Positions 6,163 to 14,084 of a stretch of DNA of 35,325 bases are shown here, piece after piece. Position 1 is the stretch's first letter. Each line of letters begins with the position of its first letter. Under the pieces are notes generated by a model. The model ran no database searches. It saw nothing but the letters and a program-made list of their open reading frames with translations, and was not told the origin of the DNA. The translations under genes were made by a program, and so were the position numbers. The DNA comes from a virus, in IMG/VR virus record IMGVR_UViG_3300028283_000020, positions 1-35,325 of that record. One strand, given 5' to 3'.

Positions 6163-7023
6163 ATGGCTACTGGAACTTTTCCCACAGGAACAGCTACCAA
6201 TACCACTTTAGCAAATGTAGTTGGCTTATTGTGGAGTCCAAAAATGAACGACTACTATAGAGCAGACTTAAAAGCAGCTAAATTTTTCACAGACTTATCT
6301 GCTGATTTTTCTGCAGGAGCTAAAAGCGTTTACATCCCGAATGTAACTGCAATGGCAGCCGCAACAAAAACAACTGCGACAGCCGTTACTTTAAACCAAA
6401 TCACAGATAGCAAAATTACCTTGACAATGGACACTTGGGTTGAATGCTCCTTTGCCATTGAAGATAAAGAAGCCGCTCAAGTATTAAAGCAATATTCTTA
6501 TATGGAAAGAGTAATGCAAAATGCAGCTTATGAAGTCGGAGCAGCTTATGAGGATGCTATTTTAGCATTATTCACCGGCTTTTCTCAAACAGTAGGAACT
6601 TCTGCCGCAGGTTTAGCTGATAGTGATATTGTGCGCGCTATTCAATATTTAGACCAAGCTAGTGTGCCGGAAGAAGGTCGTGCGTTCTTTTTAACTCCTA
6701 AACAAGTCAGATCAGATATTTCACTTATTAATAAGTTTAGTTTACTTACTAATACGCTTGGAGCTGATCCGGTACTGAAAGGTCACGTTGGTTATCTATA
6801 TGGCATCCCTGTAATTATGAGTGCAAGAATTGGTTCTACTCTTGGTTCTGCTAATTCTTGTTTATCTCATAAAGACGCAATTGTTCACGCTTCTGGTGGT
6901 GTCAGAACTCAATCTAACTATATTCCACAATACTTAAGCACCATTATTACTGCCGACGTATTTTATGGAGTGATTGAGAACCGAGATACTTCTGGAGTTT
7001 GGATCAAGACTGCTGCCGTTTAA
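6163..7023 (+). CDS. Major capsid protein (HK97-fold)
   Basis: 286 residues. The N-terminal strand-rich arm (GTFPTGTATNTTLANVV) leads into a pattern seen in small HK97-fold coats: the extended loop (ADFSAGAKSVYIPNVTAM), spine helix (QYSYMERVMQNAAYEVGAAYE), and C-terminal P and A domains with GHVGYLYGIPVIMSARIG, a sequence typical of coats. There is no long pro-domain. It builds the icosahedral shell. Its leader has no SD sequence, only AT-rich TTTAAATATATGG. The next stretch (7050-7100) holds an unusual inverted-repeat element. Confidence 0.9.
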   Translation: MATGTFPTGTATNTTLANVVGLLWSPKMNDYYRADLKAAKFFTDLSADFSAGAKSVYIPNVTAMAAATKTTATAVTLNQITDSKITLTMDTWVECSFAIEDKEAAQVLKQYSYMERVMQNAAYEVGAAYEDAILALFTGFSQTVGTSAAGLADSDIVRAIQYLDQASVPEEGRAFFLTPKQVRSDISLINKFSLLTNTLGADPVLKGHVGYLYGIPVIMSARIGSTLGSANSCLSHKDAIVHASGGVRTQSNYIPQYLSTIITADVFYGVIENRDTSGVWIKTAAV

Positions 7024-7049
7024 CCAATATAACAATTGATTAAAATAAA

Positions 7050-7100
7050 TTGCTTATCCGCATCGTTTCTTTCCGAGACTGCGGATAGGAAAGAAAGCAA
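7050..7100 (+). promoter_or_regulatory. Bistable inverted-repeat element after the capsid gene
   Basis: Two perfect stems interleave. TATCCGCA (7055-7062) pairs with TGCGGATA (7080-7087). TTTCTTTCC (7066-7074) pairs with GGAAAGAAA (7088-7096), and outer TTGC/GCAA (7050-7053, 7097-7100) can extend the second form. With no bases between 7087 and 7088 both stems probably cannot form together, so the RNA may switch between them. It sits 5 bases before ATG 7105. Confidence 0.5.
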
Positions 7101-7104
7101 TTAT

Positions 7105-7245
7105 ATGAATATTGAATTAAATACAGATATTAAAAATAAAAAGAGGGTTTTTTTAGCTCCTAACGGTTTAAAATATGACAACATTGAAGACTACTACAAA
7201 TCAGTTAAAAGTAATACAAATGGTGGAGATACGAAAACAAATTGA
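7105..7245 (+). CDS. Small hypothetical protein, 46 aa, after capsid
   Basis: I start it at ATG 7105 (MNIELNTDIKNKKRVFLAPNG) because the AT-rich leader TTATATG matches other genes here, whereas an upstream in-frame start at 7036 would encode the hairpin. The stretch RVFLAPNGLKYDNIEDYYKS ends in a polar tail. Genes in this slot are often capsid decoration or head-completion proteins, but I see no diagnostic motif. Confidence 0.5.
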   Translation: MNIELNTDIKNKKRVFLAPNGLKYDNIEDYYKSVKSNTNGGDTKTN

Positions 7246-7300
7246 GTGGCAAAAACAACAAGAATTATTTAAAAAAAATAAAAAACCTTTATATATATGA
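7220..7300 (+). CDS. Very small protein, 26 aa, coupled to glycosyltransferase
   Basis: Reads MVEIRKQIEWQKQQELF then KKNKKPLYI. It overlaps the end of the previous gene in another frame and ends at TGA 7298-7300, giving an ATGA overlap with the glycosyltransferase start at 7297. That coupling is the main support. Gln/Lys-rich helix; no known family. It may be only a coupling leader. Confidence 0.35.
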   Translation: MVEIRKQIEWQKQQELFKKNKKPLYI

Positions 7301-8370
7301 AAGTATTTATGATTAATAGCGGTTATACTGGGTGTAGTTATGCTCGCATAATGCTCCCAGCAATACACAATGGTTTTATAACCGATAAAAAATCAGTTAA
7401 TGCTCTTGGCTCTAAGCCAAACCCTGAAGAAATAAAAAAAGGTTTAGAATGGGCTGATATTGTTGTTTTCCATAGACCTGAGAAACAAGAATACCACAAC
7501 TTGGCAAAACTTTTAAAAGCAGATGGGAAAAAAATTGTAGTAGATAATGATGATACCTTTAGAATAGACTCTTATCATCCATTGATGACCTTTACAGATG
7601 AAAAGGTAAACACAGAAATAGCGAAAAGAGACTCTAACATAAAAGAATTTATGGCTGATATTGCAGACCTTGTGACTTGCTCAACAGAAACACTGGCTAA
7701 CGAATACAGAAGTTTTAATAAAAATACTATTGTATTGCCAAACTGTGTAGATCCCGATGATTGGGATATGCCACTAAGAAACACTGGTGAAAAAACAAGA
7801 ATAGGTTTGGTCGGTTCAGTATCTTTTGAATTTGATTATTTGCACATTACAAATTTGATAAGAGAGTTAAATTTAGATAACAGTATACAATTAGTTCTTT
7901 TTGGTCTTGGGGATGCTGAACACAGAAGAAAAAATCCAGAAGTAACAAAAAAGTTTGGCGAAGAATATGCTTTTTGGGACACAATATCTAATCTTGAATG
8001 GTATCCGTGGTGTCACATTAAAGATTACCCGAAGAGATTAAATGAAGCTCGTCTTGATTTTATGCTTATACCAAGGAAAGATAACTATTTTAACAGGTGT
8101 AAAAGCAATATAAAGTTTTTAGAAGCTTCAATGTGCGAAGTTCCTGTTATCGCTCAAAGTTTTGATGGCGCGCCATATGAAGAGATTACAAGCGATAATG
8201 GCATTTTAATAAAAGATAACAGTAAGTGGCTGGAAGAAATAAAAAAACTTAAAGAAAATAAAGAATTGAGAGTATCGATGGGTAAAAACGCTAAAGAATA
8301 TGTTTTAAAAAACTATAATATTAATAATAATTATCACAAATGGGCTAATGCCTATAAAACAATTTTATGA
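7297..8370 (+). CDS. GT4-like (GT-B fold) glycosyltransferase
   Basis: 357 residues. The N-terminal half resembles the acceptor domain (MIVVFHRPEK-like stretch DIVVFHRPEKQ near 70, then a VVDNDDTF strand). The C-terminal half is a nucleotide-sugar Rossmann domain: GLVGSVSFEFD, later DFMLIPRKDNYFNRCKSNIKFLEA, EVPVIAQSFDGAPYEEI and GILIKDNSKWLEEIKKL, matching the 'K..Ea.a.g.Pviasd.......i..g..G' signature of family 4 enzymes. It transfers a sugar from a nucleotide donor. It is the first of three glycosyltransferases inserted between capsid and adaptor genes, suggesting modification of virion proteins or of host surface glycans. Confidence 0.82.
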   Translation: MKVFMINSGYTGCSYARIMLPAIHNGFITDKKSVNALGSKPNPEEIKKGLEWADIVVFHRPEKQEYHNLAKLLKADGKKIVVDNDDTFRIDSYHPLMTFTDEKVNTEIAKRDSNIKEFMADIADLVTCSTETLANEYRSFNKNTIVLPNCVDPDDWDMPLRNTGEKTRIGLVGSVSFEFDYLHITNLIRELNLDNSIQLVLFGLGDAEHRRKNPEVTKKFGEEYAFWDTISNLEWYPWCHIKDYPKRLNEARLDFMLIPRKDNYFNRCKSNIKFLEASMCEVPVIAQSFDGAPYEEITSDNGILIKDNSKWLEEIKKLKENKELRVSMGKNAKEYVLKNYNINNNYHKWANAYKTIL

Positions 8371-8711
8371 GAGAAATAACCTTAAACAATCAAGAACTAA
8401 AAAATTTGTTGCTGAAAAGACAAGAAGTCTTTAATAACGGCGAAGAATTAAGAAAAAAAATTGAAGACATGCAACAAGAACAAGTCAGTATTGGCTATAA
8501 AATAGAAAAATATAAAGTGAAAATGACACCTATTGTCGCAGAAGAAGAAAAAGCCTTAAATTATAGTGAGTTTGAATACTTGTCAACATTAAAACTTGAT
8601 GGGGATGATGTAAAACTAGTAATTAGAGATCGTGTAGAAGATTATATAGAGTTTGTAAGAGAACAAAAAAATAAAGAGAATGAAAAAAAAGACGAAGAAA
8701 CAAAAAAATAA
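8367..8711 (+). CDS. Coiled-coil hypothetical protein, 114 aa
   Basis: Starts in the stop of the GT4-like gene (ATGA) and ends one base before ATG of the next enzyme. Long charged helices (LLLKRQEVFNNGEELRKKIE, KENEKKDEETKK tail) predict a coiled coil; there is no membrane segment or catalytic motif. It may be a partner or scaffold for the neighbouring glycosyltransferases, or an unrelated virion protein. No family recognised. Confidence 0.6.
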   Translation: MREITLNNQELKNLLLKRQEVFNNGEELRKKIEDMQQEQVSIGYKIEKYKVKMTPIVAEEEKALNYSEFEYLSTLKLDGDDVKLVIRDRVEDYIEFVREQKNKENEKKDEETKK

Positions 8712-8712
8712 T

Positions 8713-9333
8713 ATGATACCTAAAATTATTTATTATACTTGGGTGAGTGATAAGCCATTGCCTGCCGAATTTAAACCATATATTGACCACTGGCGAGAAG
8801 TAATGCCAAATTATGACATAAGACACATAAGCCTTGAAAATTGCCCTAGAAACGCTTGGGTAAACAAAGCAATAGAGAACAAGCAATTTGTCTTAGCCGG
8901 TCATTATGCAAGATGCCAAAATATTTATGAGACCGGTGGAATTTATTTTGATATTGATGTTGAAGTTCTAAAGTCTTTCGATCCGTTTTTGAATAATAAC
9001 TTTTTTTTAGGTCAAGAAGATGACAATACAATAAACAACGCAGTATTTGGCTCGGTAGAGGGTCATCCATTTCTTCTTGAGTGTATGAAATATATGGATA
9101 ATTTCCCCCTATCTCATCCACAAGTGCCGAATGAAACAGGACCGAGAATGTTTACCAAATTAATGAAAAAAAGAGGATGGGAAGAGGGAGTGAGAGAAGG
9201 ACTATTTGGAGATATAAAACTATATAACAAAGAATATTTTTACCCCTATAACTGGAATGAAGAATTTACCCCAGATTGCATTACTAATAAAACGCACGCC
9301 ATCCATAGATGGGCTGCGACTTGGACTAAATGA
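8713..9333 (+). CDS. GT32-like glycosyltransferase (DXD motif)
   Basis: 206 residues from ATG 8713 (leader TAATATG); the longer frame upstream overlaps the previous gene. MIPKIIYYTWVSDKPLP at the N-terminus, then HYARCQNIYETGGIYFDIDVEV with the D80-x-D82 metal/nucleotide-sugar motif, are the hallmarks of family 32 (capsular polysaccharide synthesis and OCH1-like). The later FLGQEDD and GHPFLLECM segments also fit. Substrate cannot be read from sequence. It is coupled to the next transferase by ATGA at 9330-9333, so the two are translated together. Confidence 0.85.
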   Translation: MIPKIIYYTWVSDKPLPAEFKPYIDHWREVMPNYDIRHISLENCPRNAWVNKAIENKQFVLAGHYARCQNIYETGGIYFDIDVEVLKSFDPFLNNNFFLGQEDDNTINNAVFGSVEGHPFLLECMKYMDNFPLSHPQVPNETGPRMFTKLMKKRGWEEGVREGLFGDIKLYNKEYFYPYNWNEEFTPDCITNKTHAIHRWAATWTK

Positions 9334-9992
9334 ACACAGTAAGCATTATAATAACTTGTTTTAATTATGGTCGCTATTTAGCTGACGCTATTAATAGTTG
9401 TTTAGAACAAAGTTATCCACCTTTAGAGGTAATAATCGTAAATGACGGATCAACAGATAACACAGCAGAGGTGGCAGATAGTTTTAAAAATACAAAAATA
9501 CCTATTTTTTACATAAAACAAGAGAATAAAGGATTAAGCAGTGCAAGAAACGCTGGATGTAGAATAGCTAACGGTAATTATTTGCTTAATCTTGACGCAG
9601 ATGATAAAATTAACATAGATTTTATAAAGAAGACAATAGGAGTGGATGATATAGTCGGCACTTGGTTGCAAGAATTTGGCGACAGTAATGTTATTTGGAA
9701 AAGTCTCAAAGTATATCCGCAAGCAGAAGATTTTTTAAAAAATAATCATCTGAACTGTTGCTCTTTATTCAAGAAAGAAGTGTTTGACAGAACAGGAGGA
9801 TATGATGAGAATATGAAATCAGGATATGAAGATTGGGAGTTTTGGATGCGAGCGACTAAAGCAGGATATGAATGCACAGTTATACAAGAGGTTTTATTCT
9901 ATTACAGGAAACACGGTAAATCAATGATAGACATCGCGAAAGAAAAACATAACGAAATATTAAACTATATTCTTACAAAAAATGCAATATAA
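9330..9992 (+). CDS. GT2 family glycosyltransferase (GT-A fold)
   Basis: 220 residues. The start is classic family 2: SIIITCFNYGRYLADAINS, LEVIIVNDGSTDNT (with D39), then ENKGLSSARNAG and NLDADD, the DXD-type metal site near residue 90. GYDENMKSGYEDWEFWMRA holds the catalytic ED of the acceptor side. No membrane segment, so it is cytoplasmic. It overlaps the adaptor gene by 11 bases, placing the sugar genes inside the same transcript as structural genes. Confidence 0.92.
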   Translation: MNTVSIIITCFNYGRYLADAINSCLEQSYPPLEVIIVNDGSTDNTAEVADSFKNTKIPIFYIKQENKGLSSARNAGCRIANGNYLLNLDADDKINIDFIKKTIGVDDIVGTWLQEFGDSNVIWKSLKVYPQAEDFLKNNHLNCCSLFKKEVFDRTGGYDENMKSGYEDWEFWMRATKAGYECTVIQEVLFYYRKHGKSMIDIAKEKHNEILNYILTKNAI

Positions 9993-10716
9993 CAACACAA
10001 CAACCAAGGCAGGCATTATACAAATGATTGAACAAACCACTAATATTGGAGACGGTCAGATTAGTGGCAATGCAACATCTTTTGCCTATTTTAGTAACCT
10101 AGTTAATCAGTGGTATAGGATTTGTGCTTATTTTGCTTGGAAAGTAGATAAAAATTGGTCGTTTGATGATAATAACCAAACAACATTTCCACAAGCGACA
10201 ACAACTATTGTAAACAACCAAAGAGACTATTCAATCCCCTCAACAGATTTAAGACTTAAACAAGTAGAAGTAATGCAAAGCAACGGTGATTATTATACCT
10301 TGCAATATATACCAGAATATTCAGATTTATTTAACACACAAAAAGAACAAGAAGAGGCAGGACTGCCAACTCATTATAGATTGTTAGGTAATTCTTTAAT
10401 TCTTTATCCTAAACCAGACACAAGCGTGGTCACAGCAACAGACGGTTTAAGAATTAGCACAGATCGAGAAGTGTCCGCTTTTACCGTTTCAGACACAACA
10501 AAAGAGCCGGGATTCGCAAAACAATTCCATCCGATTTTGTATTATGGGCCTTGTTTAGAATGGTCTATGATTAAAGGAAACGTAGGAGTAGAAAAAATAT
10601 GCACCAGAATGCTTGGTGGTTTTCCAGGACTATCAGAGATGATGTCAGACTTCTATTCAGAGCGAAATCAAAGCACAATTAACTCTATTCAAAGAGAAAA
10701 TAAACATTATTATTAA
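9982..10716 (+). CDS. Head-to-tail adaptor protein
   Basis: 244 residues. Helical N-terminus (TTTKAGIIQMIEQTTN, FSNLVNQWYRICAYFAWKVD), a beta-rich centre (RDYSIPSTDLRLKQVEVM, THYRLLGNSLILYPKPD), and a closing helix region (ILYYGPCLEWSMIKGNVGVEK). This layout is shared by podovirus adaptors of the T7 gp11/P22 gp4 type that bind below the portal. Position after portal and capsid and before the fibre genes fits. The family assignment is by layout and should be confirmed by structure comparison. Confidence 0.65.
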   Translation: MQYNNTTTKAGIIQMIEQTTNIGDGQISGNATSFAYFSNLVNQWYRICAYFAWKVDKNWSFDDNNQTTFPQATTTIVNNQRDYSIPSTDLRLKQVEVMQSNGDYYTLQYIPEYSDLFNTQKEQEEAGLPTHYRLLGNSLILYPKPDTSVVTATDGLRISTDREVSAFTVSDTTKEPGFAKQFHPILYYGPCLEWSMIKGNVGVEKICTRMLGGFPGLSEMMSDFYSERNQSTINSIQRENKHYY

Positions 10717-10726
10717 TTAATTTTAT

Positions 10727-11194
10727 ATGAAAGATGATTTAAAAATACAAGGTTCAATTAGTTTAGTCTTAACAGACAAAAACGGGAATATTAAAGATAA
10801 TAGAGAAATTAAAAACACTATTACCAATGCTGGTTTTGCAGAAACTGTAAACTTAATGGGAAATGTAAGTTCTCCGGCTTATTTCACTTATTTAGCTATT
10901 GGAACAGGAACAACACCAGCTTCAGCTTCCCAGACGGCATTAGTCGCAGAGTTGGCGACAGATGGTCTTAGTCGTGCATCTGCGACAGTCACAAGAGCAA
11001 CAACAACGGTAACGAATGATACTTTACAGCTAGTTAAAGCATTCACGTCCACTGGTGGAACTCACGCAGTTACAGAAGTTGGTATTTTTAATGCAGCCTC
11101 TGTTGGCACTATGCTCGGAAGACAAATTTTTGATGCGATTAATATGGGTAATACCGATGTACTAACAATTACTTATAAAGTAAAAATAAGCTAA
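10727..11194 (+). CDS. Beta-rich virion protein, fibre or tail appendage
   Basis: 155 residues. Features seen: an N-terminal strand pair (IQGSISLVLTDKNGNIKDNRE), NTITNAGFAETVNLMG, YFTYLAIGTGTTPAS, and later HAVTEVGIFNAAS. The 'xNxItnaG...yiaIGtGttap...E.gifna' pattern recurs in phage tail and fibre genes. It is probably an accessory tail or fibre-attachment protein. Its stop TAA shares a base with the ATG of the next gene (TAATG), a second coupling type used in this operon. Confidence 0.55.
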   Translation: MKDDLKIQGSISLVLTDKNGNIKDNREIKNTITNAGFAETVNLMGNVSSPAYFTYLAIGTGTTPASASQTALVAELATDGLSRASATVTRATTTVTNDTLQLVKAFTSTGGTHAVTEVGIFNAASVGTMLGRQIFDAINMGNTDVLTITYKVKIS

Positions 11195-11754
11195 TGAAAA
11201 CATTCAACGATACAATAACATTTAACGAAAGCAATATAGTGTTCAATGGTGGGTTTATGTATGCACAAAATGTTAGTGATGTTGTTTCTAGCAATGAAAA
11301 CATATTAAAAAATGTAAATAAAACAGTGTCAGAGGTAATAACAAACACTGAAAATATATTAAAGAATATAAATAAAATATTGTTAGACACGGTTGCGAAT
11401 ACAGAAATACTTGGGAAAGGATTAACTATATACAGAACCTTTATAGAAACAATTTCAACAATAGAGACCTTGTCAAAATCAACAAGTAAAACAGTATTAG
11501 AGTCAATCACAAGCGCAGAAACAGTTTCAAAGAATATAACTAAAACACTATTGGAGACAATCACTGGTTCTGATATATTCTCAAGGGTTGCACAATATAA
11601 TCGCTCATTGTTAGAAACAATAACACACTCAGAAATTTTAATTAGATACTATAATGGGATAAAGCTAATATGGGATAATTCAGAAAGAAATACCTCTATT
11701 TTTTCTAATAATTCTAAAAATAGTTCATCTTGGACTAATAAAGATAAATCATAA
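11194..11754 (+). CDS. Repetitive fibre-like protein
   Basis: 186 residues dominated by an imperfect repeat of about 20-23 residues around 'LETITxxE', seen as SEVITNTENI, LDTVANTEIL, IETISTIETL, LESITSAETV, LETITGSDIF and LETITHSEIL. Similar low-complexity Thr/Ser/Glu repeats occur in long phage fibres and in surface proteins. No catalytic or membrane segment. Being next to two other fibre-type genes, it is probably part of the tail appendage. The coding strand is strongly A-rich. Confidence 0.5.
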   Translation: MKTFNDTITFNESNIVFNGGFMYAQNVSDVVSSNENILKNVNKTVSEVITNTENILKNINKILLDTVANTEILGKGLTIYRTFIETISTIETLSKSTSKTVLESITSAETVSKNITKTLLETITGSDIFSRVAQYNRSLLETITHSEILIRYYNGIKLIWDNSERNTSIFSNNSKNSSSWTNKDKS

Positions 11755-11759
11755 ATTAT

Positions 11760-13055
11760 ATGGCAATTATACAACCTCAAGCAAGTGATACATTATTAAG
11801 CAATGACCACGCTAAGCTTCATCGTGTTATTGCAAGTGACGGGAGTGCTCCCGATCAATCTTTCACAATAGATAGTTCAGGAAATGCAAGTATTGCGACC
11901 GGTAAAAGCTACCAAGTCAATGGTGTTAACTTAATTGATACAGACAACACTTTGGCAGGGAATAGCGATGTAAAAGTCCCAAGCCAAAAAGCAATAAAAA
12001 CTTACGCAGACGGATTAGTCGCTGGTCTATTAGATTATCGAGGAGTTTATGACGCTTCCGTTAATACTTATCCAGCCACGGGCGGTTCAGGAACTGCTGG
12101 AGCGATATTAAAAGGCGATATGTGGGTAATTTCAGTTGCTGGAACTCTAGGTGGCGTTGCAATCCAGATTGGCGACTCAATTATTGCAAATACAGACACA
12201 CCCGGACAAACAGCGGGTAATTGGAATACTTTAAATACAAATATTTCTTATGTTCCAGAGGACAGTGCTAATAAAGTCACTTCAATTTCAGGTGCTTCAA
12301 CAGATACCCAGTATCCGAGTGCGAAATTAACTTATGATCAGTTAGCACTAAAAGCAAACTTAATATCCCCCTCTTTTACCACTCCAGCACTAGGAACGCC
12401 AAGCAGTGGCACTTTAACAAGTTGCTCAGGTTTGCCAGTTTCAGGCATTACAGCCTCTACAAGCACAGCTTTAGGGGTGGGAAGTATTGAATTAGGACAC
12501 GCAAGCGATACAACGATTGCTAGAGTAAGTGCAGGAGTAGTCTCAATCGAGGGAAATAATATTATTACAACAGCATCAGGAGGGACTTTAACAGGTGAGA
12601 TTAATATGGGCGAAAACGCAGGCTTTGGCTATGATAGCGATTTATCCGCAGACGGAAAGTATTCAGGCTTAACTTTATCAGGAACAGCAGGAGCTACCCT
12701 AGCCTTTGGTGATATTTGCTCACCAAGCGGAACTTCTAACAAATGGGTTTTAGCCGATGCAAATGTTATTACAACTGCCTCAGGAGACGGCAGGGGTATT
12801 TTAGGTGTTTGCGTTTTAGCGGCGAACGACACACAAGCGACAAAAATGCTATTACACGGAATGATCAGAGCAGACGCTAAATTTCCAACTCTTACAATTA
12901 ACGAACAAGTATTTTTAAGCGAAACAGCAGGAGCAGTTACTTTAACTAAGCCAACAACAGCAGACTCAATTACAAGGTGCTTAGGTTTCGGAACAGCAGG
13001 AACAGGCGACAATCTTTTCTTCAACCCAAGCAGTGACTATGAAACACACGTGTAA
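11760..13055 (+). CDS. Tail fibre protein
   Basis: 431 residues, rich in Ser, Thr, Gly and Ala. It has fibre-typical elements: DSSGNASIATGKSYQVNGVNLI, the VPSQKAIKTYAD segment found in many tail fibres, TPALGTPSSGTLTSCSGLPVSGI (here cited in parts: ALGTPSSGTLTS and CSGLPVSGI), and a repeated IITTASGG/VITTASGD pair. The C-terminal part (GMIRADAKFPTLTINEQVFL, ETAGAVTLTKPTTAD) resembles the DUF2190-like beta-roll of decoration and fibre proteins. It probably trimerises and takes part in host recognition. No chaperone domain is apparent. Confidence 0.7.
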   Translation: MAIIQPQASDTLLSNDHAKLHRVIASDGSAPDQSFTIDSSGNASIATGKSYQVNGVNLIDTDNTLAGNSDVKVPSQKAIKTYADGLVAGLLDYRGVYDASVNTYPATGGSGTAGAILKGDMWVISVAGTLGGVAIQIGDSIIANTDTPGQTAGNWNTLNTNISYVPEDSANKVTSISGASTDTQYPSAKLTYDQLALKANLISPSFTTPALGTPSSGTLTSCSGLPVSGITASTSTALGVGSIELGHASDTTIARVSAGVVSIEGNNIITTASGGTLTGEINMGENAGFGYDSDLSADGKYSGLTLSGTAGATLAFGDICSPSGTSNKWVLADANVITTASGDGRGILGVCVLAANDTQATKMLLHGMIRADAKFPTLTINEQVFLSETAGAVTLTKPTTADSITRCLGFGTAGTGDNLFFNPSSDYETHV

Positions 13056-13066
13056 TATTTAATTTT

Positions 13067-14065
13067 ATGGCTAACGAAGTAAAAACTTTCAACGGTTTAG
13101 TTATAGATAATATAAAGACTTTCAATGGGATCCTGGCAACTAGTATTAAAACTATAAATGGCTTATCATTTATTCAAGGTCCTACTTATTCAGCCTACTT
13201 TTCAGGAGGGCTCTCTAGTGGTGGCAAGGTCACCACAACAGACGGTCTTACATTCTCCACCGACACAACAGCACAAGTCACTAAAGGTGCACTATCACAA
13301 GCTAGGCATGCTTTAGCAGGAGCTAACTCTTCTACCTTAGCCTACTTTTCAGGAGGGAGCGCTAGTGGTGGCAAGGTCACCACAACAGACGGTCTTACAT
13401 TCTCCACCGACACAACAGCACAAGTGACTAAAGGTGCACTATCACAAGCTAGGTTTATTTTAACAGGAGCTAACTCCTCTACCTTAGCCTACTTTTCAGG
13501 AGGGCACACTGGTGATTATGTCACCACAACAGACGGTCTTACATTCTCCACCGACACAACAACACAAGTGACTAAAGGTGCACTATCACAAGCTAGGTAT
13601 GGTTTAGCAGGGGCTAACTCTTCTACCTTAGCCTACTTTTCAGGAGGGAGCACTAGTGCCAGGGTTACCACAACAGACGGTCTTACATTCTCCACCGACA
13701 CAACAACACAAGTGACTAAAGGTGCACTATCACAAGCTAGGGGTTATTTAGCAGGAGCTAATTCTTCTACCTTAGCCTACTTTTCAGGAGGGAGCACTGG
13801 TGACAGTGTCACAACAACAGACGGCCTTACATTCTCCACAGACACAACAGCACAAGTGACTAAAGGTGCGCTATCACAAGCTAGGTATGGTTTAGCAGGA
13901 GCTAACTCTTCTACCTTAGCCTACTTTTCAGGAGGGAACACTGGTGCCGATGTCACCACAACAGACGGTCTTACATTCTCCACCGACACAACAACACAAG
14001 TGACTAAAGGTGCACTATCACAAGATAGGGGTTATTTAGCAGGAGCTCAATCAGGTTCAGTATAA
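13067..14065 (+). CDS. Six-repeat beta-propeller-like fibre/adhesin
   Basis: 332 residues. The N-terminus carries three short motifs (VKTFNGL, IKTFNGI, IKTINGL), a tail-attachment pattern. Then come six near-identical units of 48-49 residues, starting AYFSGG, continuing VTTTDGLTFSTDTT and KGALSQAR, and ending AGANSSTL. Variation is confined to two patches: five or six residues after AYFSGG, and two residues after SQAR. Four-stranded units of this size suggest a kelch-like propeller with six blades, the variable patches lying on loops. A receptor-binding role is likely. The DNA repeats are at 13193-14062. Confidence 0.65.
   Translation: MANEVKTFNGLVIDNIKTFNGILATSIKTINGLSFIQGPTYSAYFSGGLSSGGKVTTTDGLTFSTDTTAQVTKGALSQARHALAGANSSTLAYFSGGSASGGKVTTTDGLTFSTDTTAQVTKGALSQARFILTGANSSTLAYFSGGHTGDYVTTTDGLTFSTDTTTQVTKGALSQARYGLAGANSSTLAYFSGGSTSARVTTTDGLTFSTDTTTQVTKGALSQARGYLAGANSSTLAYFSGGSTGDSVTTTDGLTFSTDTTAQVTKGALSQARYGLAGANSSTLAYFSGGNTGADVTTTDGLTFSTDTTTQVTKGALSQDRGYLAGAQSGSV
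13193..14062 (+). repeat. Tandem DNA repeat, six units of 144-147 bp
   Basis: Units begin near 13193, 13340, 13487, 13631, 13775 and 13919, so the period is 147, 147, 144, 144, 144. Long stretches are identical between units, for example around the TCTTACATTCTCCACCGACA block. High identity implies recent duplication or gene conversion, and the array could expand or contract in frame. Confidence 0.9.
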
Positions 14066-14084
14066 TTATTTATATTATAAATTT

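Noticed and set aside
12629-13024. Long open frame on the minus strand under the fibre gene
   Set aside because: It is a shadow of the clear fibre gene at 11760-13055, with no leader or motif. The same applies to minus-strand frames at 2422, 5195, 11169, 15860, 21842 and 23826.
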